Source of the DNA: Punctularia strigosozonata HHB-11173 SS5 | Taxonomy: Eukaryota; Basidiomycota; Agaricomycetes; Corticiales; Punctulariaceae | Direction of reading: 5' to 3' | DNA length: 64,000 bases | NCBI RefSeq assembly: GCF_000264995.1 | Contig: NW_006767436.1 | Span: 2,412,600 to 2,476,599, forward strand | Shown here: piece by piece, positions 12,782 through 23,902 of the stretch | Numbering within the stretch: position 1 is the first letter of the stretch | Layout of the letters: each line of letters starts with the position of its first letter | Made by a program: the position numbers and the translations under genes | Notes under the pieces: model-generated | Told to the model about the DNA's origin: nothing | What the model saw: the letters and a program-made list of their open reading frames with translations, nothing else | Database searches by the model: none

Positions 12782-13891
12782 ATGGCGAAGGGACGGGGAT
12801 CACTGAGACGTCGGTGACCGCCTGGTTGGCTGGGAGAGACGGGCGAGGAGGACGTGTTCAAGACGAAACCTGCATCCGGCGGAGAATTGTTAGTTGTAGT
12901 TGGGTGCGCCTTCCCCGGCGGCGTGTGCGAGTTTAGGGCTGGGCCGATCCGCAACAACGCGGGCGCGCGTGGGGACAGAAGCACGTCGCTTGGTGGCTCG
13001 CCTTGTCGTGACGTCATGTCATGTGATGTCCTCGAGAAGGCCGAGAAGTACCTGGGCCCTGTGCACTTGCCATTTCCGGACGTTCACCTCGCGTTCGAGA
13101 CATACTGGCTGCACCACGCACAGGCATATCAGCGATCCAACAGCGTTTTGTCGTGCATATAGAGTCTCCAGTGCTCCTCCACTGCACCATGGAGTGGACC
13201 CTCCATTCCATCCGAGTAACAGCGCCGACCAAAAATAACAGCTACATCCAGGACGCTCCGCCCATGTCCTGCAGGCGAGCGAGACCTGGTCCGCGCCTAT
13301 GAATCTAACCATGCCCCTTGACGCCGACGCTGCCCCACATGCTCCCGTGCGGCTCCAGCCATCTCCGCGCTGTCTCTGCGCAGACCGCTCGCGACCGTGG
13401 TGTCGATGTGCCGCCGCGAAAAAACGCCTCGAGGCTTTCCGTAAGCTCGCCAGAGGAGTCAGGAAAATCGAATCGTTGATAGGCACCGGAGACAAGTCTG
13501 CCGCTCCCGCGCTAGATCGTTTCGAATTGCGTCGGCGGACGCGACTGAAAGGTATGAATATTGCCAGAAGCGGCCGTCTCTTCCACCACGCATAGGCGCA
13601 CGGCATCAGATCGCGCATTCGAGCGGCGGACGTCGGGCATTGCGGATCACACCAGATCAAATCCCACAGACCCCATTCAAAGAACCGACTCGCGCTCAGC
13701 CCGCTGTCCTCGAGCTGTCCGCGCGTACGCGACGTATTGCGCATCGCATCGTACCGAAGCGCGGCCTGTTTGTCAACGTAAAACCTGCAGGACCAAATGC
13801 CGCACTTTATGTAGACATCGAGTGTCACCGCGCAGCTCCCGATTCTCGTGCAACAATGGATGATGGCGTGTAATGTACACATGATGAACAT
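12782..13891. other. Intergenic: upstream region of kinase 1
   Basis: No convincing gene. A minus-strand frame of about 290 codons (13891-13019) is open, but it is merely the continuation of the last exon of the decayed dehydrogenase, has no domain-like composition and is not called. Kinase 1 promoter elements should lie here. Confidence 0.55.
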
Positions 13892-14932
13892 AGGATGTGC
13901 AAGGAGATATCCCCCATCGACGACGATATTCTATATCAGACGCACCAGGTCAACTACCGGAGAATCGGAGACGAAGGAACGAGAAAACGTACGGTGCCAT
14001 ACGCGTACTGGTTGCAGGCGAGGTACAGCGCTGCCTGTGCCATATCCTCGTCGCGGCCGGGTCAGTTGCCCGGTATACCCTCAGCAGGGATTTGTTACTT
14101 GTTCTTATCGTCCGAGCTGTCCGCTACCTCCGTAGAGTCAGCGCACGGCTCTGTCAGCAGAAGCGGGCATACAAAACACCACCCGTCATCTTGCTCGGGA
14201 AGATGACAGGGCTGATCGCGTTGACGCGCACGTTGACGCCTGGTCGACGAAATTCCTGCGCGAGGAGCGTGTTGAGCTGCAGCGTCGCGGCCTTGGACAC
14301 GTTGTATTTGAGGTGATGCTGCGACGAGTGGGTGAGGCCGGAAATGCTGGCCATGTTGATGATCGCGCCCGTGCGCGCCGGCTTGGACGTGGCGGCAGCG
14401 GAGAGCAGCGGCGCGAACGCGGGACGACATGAAAAAGTGGCCGATCACGTTCGTCCGGTGGGTGTTCTCCCACGTCGCCTGCTCGTCGCTGAACAGCGTC
14501 TCGCTCAGCTTTTCGGCGCTCTCGTCTCCGGCCTCGACGTTGTTCGTGCTCTCGCTGATGCCTGCGTCGTTGACGAGGACGTCGACCCACTTTTCTCTGC
14601 TGCTGACTTCCTTGACGAGGTTTCGAATGGAAGACTTGTCGGTGATGTCAACCTGGGTGGAGATGAGCTTCCCCTTGGGGTGAAGGAGGGAAGAGCCCCA
14701 GGTGTCGACGGCGTTTCGGAGGGTGTCGGCGCGATGCGACGCGACGTAGACGCGTGCGCCGTTGTTGGCAAACGGCTGGGCAATCATGAGGCCGATGCCC
14801 GTACCGCCTGTTGCCGCCGGTCAGTGTCGATGGGGGATAAGCCATCCGCGCGGCGGACCTCCGGAGACGACACACGCAGTCTTCGACGCTGAAGAGCTTG
14901 TTGAGCGCAAATTTAGCGTTTCCAGATGCCAT
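13892..14932 (-). pseudogene. Decayed short-chain dehydrogenase/reductase
   Basis: Classical SDR fold remains can be read in pieces. The cofactor loop VVSGGGTGIG is split by an intron (14858-14808). VDVLVNDAGIS, then the active-site motif YNVSK, VRVNAISP and a C-terminal NIVVDGGYLLAHP follow. Lesions are numerous. A frame change lies between the start exon and the cofactor loop (about 14869-14880). One extra base lies after HFFMSS (about 14421-14423). In-frame TAA (14095-14097) and TGA (14062-14064) lie in the segment before PGRDEDMAQAALYLA, and no stop follows the conserved C-terminus. An intact member would be a cytosolic NAD(P)H oxidoreductase of about 290 aa. Several independent lesions make a sequencing artefact unlikely. 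It lies between the two divergent histidine kinases. Confidence 0.8.
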
Positions 14933-15575
14933 GGTGCTGTTCGTGCACAAGGGTGTCTGCTGGGCTAAGATGGGCGCGTTCGGATTTGTTGCGTGCGGGG
15001 ATGGCGCATTATGTCGAGGGAACGAGGTGGGGATCGAACATCACCGTTGGGTCCAGGGTCCAACTGGGCTCGAGTGATGTCGACGCTCGTCTCTGGGACG
15101 GGCATGGCGACTTCGAGCGACTTGTTTCGGGCGGTAGGCAACGGAGGCAGACGTGCAACCGGCAAAGGAAGAGGCGAGGACGGAATAGGACGCAGCGACC
15201 GCCGGGGCTAGACCGTCGACGCGTCGCTGACTGAAGAGGCAACGCTGCTTCCATCGACGTCAACGTTCTCAGGCACGGCTGCACCGCCACTAGATCAGTC
15301 CCTCCAGCTCAATCGACGGCTGCGGTTTTGTGCCCCTTCCTTCGCTGAAGGCGTCCATCCGTCCATCGCTGCTGCCGTCGCGTTCAGCCTCTGTGCGCAC
15401 TTCCCGCCTCCCGACGCCCGCCGCCGCCGCCAGTAGCCGTGACGTCACTTGACGACCCGATCCCATCTCGGCAAATCCCATCGTGCGGAAGTTTGGCAAG
15501 TTGGCCGTCGCTCGCCGTCCACGACACCTGTAGACCACCCCCTCCCGCCCTCGTCAGCGCCGCCCCCTCGTCCGG
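14933..15575. other. Intergenic: upstream region of kinase 2
   Basis: No gene seen. GC-rich and low in complexity close to the kinase 2 start codon. It lies between the 5' end of the dehydrogenase relic and kinase 2, so it would be the promoter region of kinase 2. Confidence 0.55.
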
Positions 15576-18500
15576 ATGGGGTCCGGACGCTCCCCTCGCC
15601 CTCCGTCCCGGCGAAGCACCCTTGGCCACCACCGCAAGTCCTCCAGCTTCGATGCCGACGCCGTCGAAGTCCTCGAGCTCCCCGTCCCCGTCCAGAGCGC
15701 CTCTGCCGTCAAAAAGAAGTCTGCCCGCATCCTCGATGGCAGCGGGCCATCCACCCCATGGACTCGATTCAAGCGACGACGACTCGGAACGGGCACCGCA
15801 CCGAGCACGAGCAGCCTCCGTGACGAGAGCGGCACCGGGACCGAGTCCCTCGCCCGCGTGCGCACACACGTCGCCGACCCGGACACCGAGCCCGAGGACG
15901 ACGCCGTGGACGAAGTCGTCGTAGACCGCGAGTGGCTGCACGAGATCATGACTTCCGTCGTCTCCCCGTCCGAGTCGGGCGCCGCGCTCGGCGCTGCTCC
16001 GCACGGTGGCGCTCCTGGCGGGACGACTGTCACGGACGCAGAGAGCGATGCCTACCATACCCATGGCCTATGGGGCTGTTGCAGTCCGCTGGTCATCCTC
16101 CGCTACCGCGTCTGGCCTGCCATCTTTGACTTCTTTTGCCTCCGCTTTCACGACGACAAGAGCGAAACGCAATACAAAAAGGAAAACTGGTTTATGCGCA
16201 AGGTGCGTGGACGTTGCCCCTCTTGCAACCGAACCTGTCTTGATGGATGGGTCTCTCAGTCACTCGCGGTGTGGTCCAGCCTTTTCCTTGTCGTCAACTG
16301 GGTCTTCGCCACCGCCTTCGACCCGCCTCCTCGTGCCCTTGCCGATGAGATATTCTACTACGGCGTCGAAACCGCCCTGACATTACCCATCCTCTTCATG
16401 GTCATGTACGACTGGCCGCGCGATCGACCGAAGCTCTACCAGATCTTCCTCAGTGTCCAAGTCTGGTCATGGTAGGTGGCTCACCAGAATATCAGAAAAT
16501 GCGTGGCTAATTATATCACAATAGGTCGTTTTACCAAGTTGCCTTCATGTATGCCTGTGGCTTCTATCGCCATCCAGAGCGTCACACATGCGGCACGAAG
16601 GACTTCATCGGCACCTTCTAGTGAGCGGCGACGTTCCATCCAGCTTTCTCTTCTCTCATCAGGCCCGCCCTAGTTATACCACAGCAATACCGACGATAGC
16701 TCTGTTCGGCCTCAAACTCAATCGCTTTCCGATGATGCTCGGCGCCGTTGCGTTCTTCGGCGTCTCTTCCGCACTCGTGCTACCGTTCAAGACGACTTGG
16801 TATCGCAGTGAGCAATATCGCACCTTCGAATGGCTGTTCTCCATCTCAGTGACCCACAGACCTTCTCAACTTTGCCTTGTTCCACGTCTTTCTCCTTTAC
16901 GTGCACTATATGCGAGAGAACGTATGTCGGTCCTGCCGCTGAAAAGTACGCCGTTGACCCCAGCGAATAGGCCGAACGACGACTATACACGCTTCGAGAC
17001 CAGCTAAAGGTCCAGTTCAAGGCAACGCAAAAGGCGCAGGTCAACGAACGCAAGACGGCGGACTCGAAACGTCGATTAACATCGTGAGCTATCAGTCAAC
17101 CATGAGCTCGTCATCGAGTATATCTAAATCGAGAGATCAGCTACGTCTTCCACGAAGTCCGCGTTCCCTTGAATACCGCTCGTGAGTGCATTCGGCGGTG
17201 TCTCCGCGAGGCGTCTTTGACAATGATGATCTGGGACAGTCCTCGCCACGCAGAACATTGCGGCGTCTGGGAGCATCCAAAAAGAGGTGGAGATTGAGTT
17301 CAAGGCCCTCGAAGGCAGCCTCAGCATGATGTCTAAAGGTGAGCTCTGCTCGAACCTTTCCGTCATCTCATCTCACGCACAACAGTACTGAACGACGTGC
17401 TCGATTTCAATCGAATGGACTCTGGCCGCTTCGAGTCCGTTCACAAACCCTACCGTTTCCACGAGACGGTTAATTCACTACTCGTTCCACTACGATTAGC
17501 CACCGATGCCCGAGGTCTTCGCCTTGTCACTTCCCTCGACCCGGCCGTCGACCGCGCCGCGCGCCGCGCGGCCTACGAGGCGATGGGCTACGATCCCGCC
17601 ACGGTCACAAAGATGATCGAAGAGCACCCAGACGAGGACGGTGTCGTCGTTGGCGATGAGATGCGCCTCCGGCAAATCATCACCAATCTATCCAGCAACG
17701 CATGCAAGTTCACACCCACGGGGGGCACCGTAAGCGTCACGACCAAGCTGCTCTGGCCTGCCGGGACGCACACCGACGCAGGCACAACCCCATCCGAGAC
17801 TGTAGTCGGCTCAGTCTCGATGGTCTCGCCGCTGTCGTCGAAAGTCGACCCGAGCGTGACACCGTCCCCACGCAGGACGTTGGACGAGAAGCACGTTGCC
17901 CGTGCGACGAGCTATCTATCGGCTGGGATGCTCGATAAGCACAACAAACAGCTTGGGGGGAACCAGGGCTTGAGCGACCAGATCATTGTCAGGATTGAGG
18001 TGACGGACACTGGATGCGGGATCCAGAGCAAGGACATGCTGCATAACAAGCTGTTCTGTGAGTGCCGACTTTGCGTGCCAGTCATTCGTGCTGACGATGA
18101 TGTGGCAGCTGCGTTCAACCAGACCGAGATGGGCCGACAACAGGGCGGCAAGGGCACTGGCCTCGGCTTGGCGCTCGTCAGGCAAATCGTGAAGAGGAGC
18201 GGGGGCCGATTGGGTGTACGCTCCAAGGCAGGCCAAGGATCGACGTTCTGGGTGGAACTTCGTACGTGGTCGCCTCGAATGCGCGTATGTCTGAGCTCAC
18301 GCAGCGCCGCAGCATTGGGTGTTGGACCCAAGGCACTTGAACCAAACCACCAGCTGGACCATTACTTGGCGTCGCCATTGAGTTATCCCGTCGCGAAGAA
18401 CCCACGACCGAGCGCGCGTACGAATGACGGCGATCACTCGCGTTCCACTATGAACACCCTCAGTAGCATCAGCGCTACCGAGAACGTTTCGCAGCGCGAG

Positions 18501-19463
18501 CGCCCACCAAGCTTTGCCAACTCGGCCTCCGCACTGCACGGTATTATGGACCAGGGCGGGCTCGTCGAGCTACGCTCACCCGGTGACAATGGTTCGACGA
18601 CGTCCGTCCCGACGCGCACGATCGGCGACCCGTCCACGGGCACCGCTCCCGCGCAGAGGACGCCGCCGGAGATACATGCTCCCGTACCTACCGCGGCCGA
18701 GAAGTCCGCGCTCGTGGAAGAGTCGTCGTCGCAGACCGTCATTCCTACCCGCCAGACGCGGCCGCGGTCCATCGAACTTCCGCGGCGCACGCCCGCGTCA
18801 CTCGGCCAGGGCGGCGCACTGTCTCCCGTGCCCTCGGTGGGCATCGAAGGCATTCCAGACGCCCTACACGAACGCGGCACATCGGCGCCAGAGCCTGCCG
18901 CGAGCCCGGTCTCAAGCCACAGTCAGGCATCGGAGACGTTTGACCCGGGCCTACACGTGCTCATCGTCGACGACGACCCGCTCACCCGCCAGCTCATGCG
19001 CCGCATGCTTCAGCGGCTCGGCTGTGTCGTGTCTACCGCGGAGAACGGTGAGGTCGCGCTCGAGCTGCTTCTGGGATCGGGCTACCCCCGCCCCACGCCA
19101 TCGGATGAGGGCTCGCCACCGTCAGTGCGCTCGCAGCCCGGGGCAGATCAATCGAGCGAGCGCGAGGGCGCGTACGCGGTCGTGTTCCTGGACAACCAGA
19201 TGCCGGTGTGTTCAGGTCTCGAGGCGATCGCGCGACTGAGGAGCGCAGGCAGAAGGGATTTCGTGGTGGGCGTCACGGGGAACGCGTTGCTGAGCGACCA
19301 AGACGAGTACCTGGACGCGGGCGTGGATCAGTGAGTATTGCTTTTGATCGTCTTGACGTTCACAGTGGCTGATGTATCCTGCAGGGTGCTGACGAAGCCC
19401 GTGCTGGAGAAATCGTTGAAGAGCATGCTGGTCATGGCGTCGCGGAAGCGTCGCAAATCTTAA
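15576..19463 (+). CDS. Membrane hybrid histidine kinase 2 (12 exons)
   Basis: Predicted sensor kinase with the same layout as kinase 1. Exons are 15576-16202, 16260-16471, 16525-16620, 16674-16807, 16860-16921, 16971-17083, 17141-17181, 17240-17338, 17386-18057, 18109-18261, 18313-19330 and 19385-19463: 1,101 aa, in frame. A basic, Ser-rich cytosolic N-terminus precedes about six hydrophobic segments (such as LAVWSSLFLVVNWVFATAF). The H-box YVFHEVRVPLNTA places the phospho-His at about 419. LRQIITNLSSNACKFTP (N), DTGCGI (G1) and GTGLGLALVRQIVKRSGG (G2) follow. A long Ser/Pro linker leads to a receiver with IVDDDPLTRQLM and FLDNQMP (Asp about 1030). Everything needed for phosphorelay is intact, but no separate phosphotransfer or response-regulator gene is nearby. 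Ten introns coincide with those of kinase 1 and one, just before VLTKPVLEKSLK, is private to this copy. Confidence 0.9.
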
Positions 19464-19790
19464 TCACCTATGCATCCACTTACGACGATCTGCAATTACG
19501 TACTGTATTTCCCCTACATCTATGATTTGTATACTAGTGCTCAATATTTGCCCGCGATACTCACTACAAGATCGGACCCAGCATCTCATCCATTCATTTT
19601 GTAGAATATATATCTCCGTCTTGCAGATAACCCTTGGCACGGGCGTGGCTGTGCTGCGATCGATGACGGCGTCGATGCAACGTCGTTCATGACATTGAAA
19701 ACGAGCGCCTGCCTGACGTGCTGTTTGCTCCTCCTTGCCCTGCTACTGCGTCAGCCGATATCATCGGTTCATCATAGCGACCCATTAACA
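19464..19790. other. Intergenic or leader between kinase 2 and thioesterase A
   Basis: Holds the AT-rich 3' region of kinase 2. From 19689 it holds an upstream ATG in frame with thioesterase A that would add a 34-residue hydrophobic leader. Confidence 0.6.
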
Positions 19791-20673
19791 ATGGCCACCA
19801 TTGCGCCGCTTCGGTCGTTAATAGTCTCGCCCGCGGCCAAACATACGGCAACGGTCATCTTCGTGCATGTTCGCAACATTTAGCTATCCTATAGGCTATC
19901 TGTCACGATGTTGAAACGACCAACTAGGGTTTGGGCGACACTGGTCATGGCTGGGAACCGGTGGCCAAGATGCTAGCACCCAAATTACCACACGTGAAGT
20001 GGGTGCTGCCGCATGCGTGAGTGTCGAAGACAGATTCATGCTCGAAGAGTTGTGTTCAGACTGCGCCTCGGAACTCAAGGCCGACGATCTCCATCACAGC
20101 TAACATGGGGATGCTTATGCCTGGCTGGTTTGACATCAAGTCCTTTGACTTTAAGACCGCCGAAGACGAGGCGGGGATGATGAAGACCGTCCACTCGTTG
20201 AATCAGCTTATCACAGCCGAGGTTGACGGCGGGATTGACGCCTCGCGGATCGTCCTCGGGGGGTTTTCGCAGGGAGGTGCGATGACGCTGCTTACCGGGC
20301 TTACGGGGGAGAGAAAGCTTGCAGGGCTGGTCGTGCTGAGTGGATGGCTCCCGCTTCGCAACAAAGTGCACACAGTAAGTAATCGCCTTTTCAACCTGGC
20401 TTTTGATGATTTATCTGCGCATAGATGTTCTCCGACAAAGCCAAGGAAGCGCGCATATTCTGGGGACACGGTGAGGCGGATCCGCTCGTAAAGTACGAGT
20501 ACGCGACAGCGTCAAGGGACTTCCTCAAGAACCAGCTGAAGATGGAAGTCACCTCGGGGCCCGAGTTGAAAGGCTTGAGTTTCAACACTTACCCTGGACT
20601 TGAGCATTCTACGGCTCCACAAGAACTGAGGGATATGGTAGCGTGGTTGGAGAAGGCCTTACCGCCTTCATAA
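19791..20673 (+). CDS. APT1: Acyl-protein thioesterase A (APT1 family)
   Basis: An alpha/beta-hydrolase of the carboxylesterase/acyl-protein thioesterase family, expected to remove palmitate from S-acylated proteins in the cytosol. Exons 19791-19868, 19928-20016, 20080-20374 and 20425-20673 give 236 aa, the usual family length. Motifs are MATIAPLRSLIV at the start, HGLGDTGHGW, the nucleophile elbow GFSQGGAM, the catalytic Asp in GEADPLVKYE and the His in YPGLEHST. The ATG at 19791 matches the usual family N-terminus. However, an in-frame ATG at 19689 would add MTLKTSACLTCCLLLLALLL and a short linker, which resembles a signal anchor. The first donor is an unusual GTTCGC, and the same kind of donor (GTTCGT) occurs at the same place in thioesterase B, which supports it. 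Tandem duplicate of the next gene. Confidence 0.9.
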
Positions 20674-21049
20674 TCCTGTTGCGACATGCGTGTTAGGAGC
20701 GTAGCTTATACAAGAAGTCGAACTGTATCAGTCATAGATGGATGCATCATTCGTATACTAGTCCAAAGATGCAGCATGCTTAAGCTTTCAAAGGAACTCC
20801 ATCTGAGTCCGCCCGCGCGTCAGCGACGCACGCGCAGCTTACGTTGAGCAGCTTACGCCCATTGACCTTTCTCACTCATCTTCACGCAATGCGATCTCGC
20901 ATAAGGACCCAGTTGCTCAAGCACGGATGGTTGTCCACCATATAAAGCGCAGAATCATCGCGGCTTTGTTACCAGTGCTCTTGGCTTTCTGGTGGCATCG
21001 ATCGTTACTTGATTTCCTGAATAATCTGAACCCAACGTTCGAACACACC
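20674..21049. other. Intergenic or leader between the two thioesterases
   Basis: No separate gene. From 20927 an ATG is in frame with thioesterase B through a hydrophobic stretch (IIAALLPVLLAFWW); the region otherwise serves as promoter and leader. Confidence 0.55.
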
Positions 21050-21996
21050 ATGACATCGCCCCCGCAACTCAAATACGTGACAGTTGAACCCTCCGCGGTG
21101 CACACGGCATCGTTCATTCTGGTTCATGTTCGTAAATCGATTCTTCTGTTAGTGCACCAACTAATTGGTGCATAGGGCTTGGGTGACTCAGGCAATGGCC
21201 TGAAGCCTGTGGCGGAGAGTATTTCACGCAACTCGGCCTTGTCCCATATCAAGTGGATTCTTCCTAACGCGTATGCTATGTCCCTTCAACACCTTCCGGA
21301 CATCTACGAGATTGATACACTAAAACGATGCCTTAGGCCGGTGCGTCGGGTGACTGTCAACCGAGGGGCTTTAATGCCTGCATGGTACGGGCCGCCTCGC
21401 TTCACTACGTCCAAGCGGATCTGAGACGGTGGTTCGCATTAGGTTCGATATATTCCAATTTGGATCGACGACACAGGAAGACGAACAGGGAATGCAAGAG
21501 ACCGCGCAATCACTGAACGAGCTCATCTCCGCTGAAGTGGCAAATGGCGTGGATCCCAGTCGGATCGTCCTCGGGGGCTTCTCGCAGGGGGGTGTGATGA
21601 CGCTGCTGGCGGGGCTCAGTAATGAGAGAAAGCTGGGCGGGCTCGTTGTGCTCAGCGGTCGGGTGCCGCTGATGGGCAAGTTCAAAGACGTGAGTGGTCG
21701 TCGTGTAAACATGGGAACGACTGAATGAACGCGCCGGCACGTAGTTGGTTTCGTCTCATGCGACGGAGGTCCCGATCTTTTGGGGCCATGGAACGGAGGA
21801 CCCAGTGGTCCGCTTCGATCTAGCGCGGAACGGCGTGCAATTGTTGCAAGAGCTGGGTGTCAAATCCGCGTCCCCCGGCGACGGTGGCAACGGCGGTTTG
21901 TCGTTCCACGCCTACGAAGGCCTCGGGCATTCACTGAGTGCCCAAGAGATCGAAGACCTGAGTAACTGGCTTCAGAGAGTTGTCCCGGCGAAATGA
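21050..21996 (+). CDS. Acyl-protein thioesterase B (tandem paralogue)
   Basis: Same alpha/beta-hydrolase family as its upstream neighbour but more diverged. Exons 21050-21127, 21176-21270, 21337-21384, 21443-21689 and 21745-21996 give 239 aa. HGLGDSGNGLK, GFSQGGVM, GTEDPVVRFD and EGLGHS carry the Ser, Asp and His of the triad, so it should be active. The region after the first beta-alpha unit (APVRRVTVNRGALMPAW) is clearly diverged from APTISITANMGMLMPGW of copy A, which may alter substrate choice. Exon 1 is 78 nt in both copies and the first three intron positions match. The intron at 21385-21442 is found only here, splitting W from F of PAWF. An upstream in-frame ATG at 20927 would add a hydrophobic leader, as in copy A. 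Confidence 0.87.
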
Positions 21997-22231
21997 TGTC
22001 CCGAATGGGGAAATTGCATGTATCAGTGCGCTCACGATGGAGTTTTCGGGAGTGCCCATTATATCCAACGAATTTGTTTCATATGGAAGTTACGGGTGCA
22101 TGTACGTGTGCGAATGGAGAACTTGAGAGTCAGACACCGCTGGGCGCGGTAAGCCCAGTGAACCGGTGACGTACGTGTCCTTCATCTTCCGCCGCACTCG
22201 AATCGCACCTCTCTTCGAACCAACGCCAACC

Positions 22232-22552
22232 ATGCATACGTCTCCAGCACCTATACCCGGAGAAACTCACAAGCCCCCGACACCACCACCCGCATATACC
22301 GTCGATGCCACTACGCCCTCTGCCTCCTCTGGGCTTGGTACGGCACCACGATCGGGGAGCCCGTTCGGACCTACGCCGCTCACAGGACAGCCGCCATCCA
22401 GACCTTACTACGACCCGGAGAGCCAGTACGCGGTTGACCAAGCAGACAGACGAGCACAGCGGCGATTTATTGCTGCATTGTTCTGGGCGGTGGTGATATA
22501 TCTTGTGCTCGGGGCATTGGCGGGGTCCGGTTACGAAGCAGGGTGGTTATGA
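22232..22552 (+). CDS. Small Pro-rich protein with one C-terminal membrane helix
   Basis: Not recognised as a named family. It is a single exon of 106 codons from ATG 22232. The first 75 residues are rich in Pro, Ser and Thr with a PPPAY motif and a PYYDPESQYAVDQAD stretch. A basic patch (RRAQRR) then leads into one hydrophobic helix, FIAALFWAVVIYLVLGALAG, close to the C-terminus, so a tail-anchored or single-pass protein with cytosolic N-terminus is plausible. The PPxY-like motif could recruit a WW-domain ubiquitin ligase; that is inference. An open frame extends upstream to 22166, but those residues look like leader sequence. Confidence 0.6.
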   Translation: MHTSPAPIPGETHKPPTPPPAYTVDATTPSASSGLGTAPRSGSPFGPTPLTGQPPSRPYYDPESQYAVDQADRRAQRRFIAALFWAVVIYLVLGALAGSGYEAGWL

Positions 22553-23902
22553 GCAGCGCCGAAGTTGGGGTGGACGGATGATCTGCACAGGCCGAGTGCT
22601 GTATTTTGGGGAGAGCTTGCATGAACTGCGTACGTATGGCATCGATAGGATAATACGAGTAAGATTGCGTGACCGGGGTCGATATGTAGTATACCATCGG
22701 ACTGAAACCGCGTATATATGTAGCCTAGGCCGAACTGCATGGAACCCAATTTCCTTTCTTCTTGTCGGCGACTCGGATTGGTCGGCGGAGACAAGACTTT
22801 TCTCGTGTCACATTTTACCACCGAAGGCGGTTGCCAACACGCGGTGACGACGACTCTTGCGTCGTTCTTGTCTGACTCTCCGTCCCTTGTCCTTGCCCTT
22901 CACTTTCTTCCACATCCCCCGCTGATCTCCCTGCTCGAAGGTGCTCTTTAGTTGTAGCCAGCGACGCCAGATGGTGCAGCAATCTCTGGCGGTCCCTGGC
23001 TCATGGCGAGGCTTCGAGCGACGGCGCGAGCACATCGACCACCGACTGGCGTGCCACGAGCGCTGGACAAAGGCCCGATGACCGTGCAGTAGGTGGCGGT
23101 GCAGCCGCCTGCCCTGTATGGAAGACCGTGCGGCCTTCTTCCCCTTTTCGGCACCGCCCTGTTTGGCCTTGCTTACGAATGGTCCGTGCGTGTGGGAGCG
23201 CGCTGGGGAACCAACGGGGGGAAATTGTGACTGCTCGTCGCGTGTCCGGCCCCGCCGCTTCCCTCACTCCATCACCTCGATCACACCCTCCTCGCTCGTC
23301 GTCCGTCACAACGACCGACCGTCCTTCCTCATCGTCTCTGACGACGACGGCGACCTCTTCGTAATTTACCTCCGCATCTCTTCACCTCGTTTCCGTCGTC
23401 CCGCTCGTTCTGCTTTGCCCTCAACCGCCGTATTAATCTCCGGTCGTCCACGCGTCGCGCATCTCCGAGTGCCCGTCGTTGGGCGTCTCAACCTCGTTCG
23501 TCGACCATCCAGCTGCTATCAGTGCCTCTGTATCTCTAGCGACACCAACCCGCTTCGATCTTTCCGCGTTTGTCGCCGATTGAGCTGCTGTGCGCATCCC
23601 CCTGTGCACTCGCATCATCACCCCATTGTTCCCTCAGTCATCTAAACTTATTCAAGCTGGCGACTCCGACTGTCCTCCGACGTCCCCAGGTGCCCGTGGG
23701 GGTTCGTCGCACCGACGAAGAATTCATCAATCGCTCTCTGCTAGACAGCCTCGACGCTCAGGCTGACGCGGAGCCCTTATCGACATCAGACTCGGAGGCC
23801 CCCGCGCAGCACCCCAGCTCTGCTTCGACTTCCTCGTCCATTGGTTCGCCTCCCATTCCCTTCCAGCGCAACGTGCATCCCCTCTCCGCCGACACCAACA
23901 AT
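22553..23902. other. Intergenic plus probable leader of the Whi3-like gene
   Basis: No independent gene seen. The part after about 22800 is pyrimidine-rich on the plus strand, as in a long fungal 5' leader. From about 23690 the frame of the Whi3-like protein is already open and protein-like (TDEEFINRSLLDSLDAQ), so its true first exon may lie in this interval. Confidence 0.5.

Noticed and set aside
12718-13017. Pro/Ser-rich frame just upstream of kinase 1 as a possible first exon
   Set aside because: It is in a different frame, and an in-frame TGA precedes the kinase ATG at 12781. No splice junction joining the two was convincing.
13019-13891. Minus-strand open frame of about 290 codons upstream of kinase 1
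   Set aside because: It is the direct continuation of the last exon of the decayed dehydrogenase after its expected end. Composition is erratic (many C, R, W) and no motif or splice pattern supports a gene.
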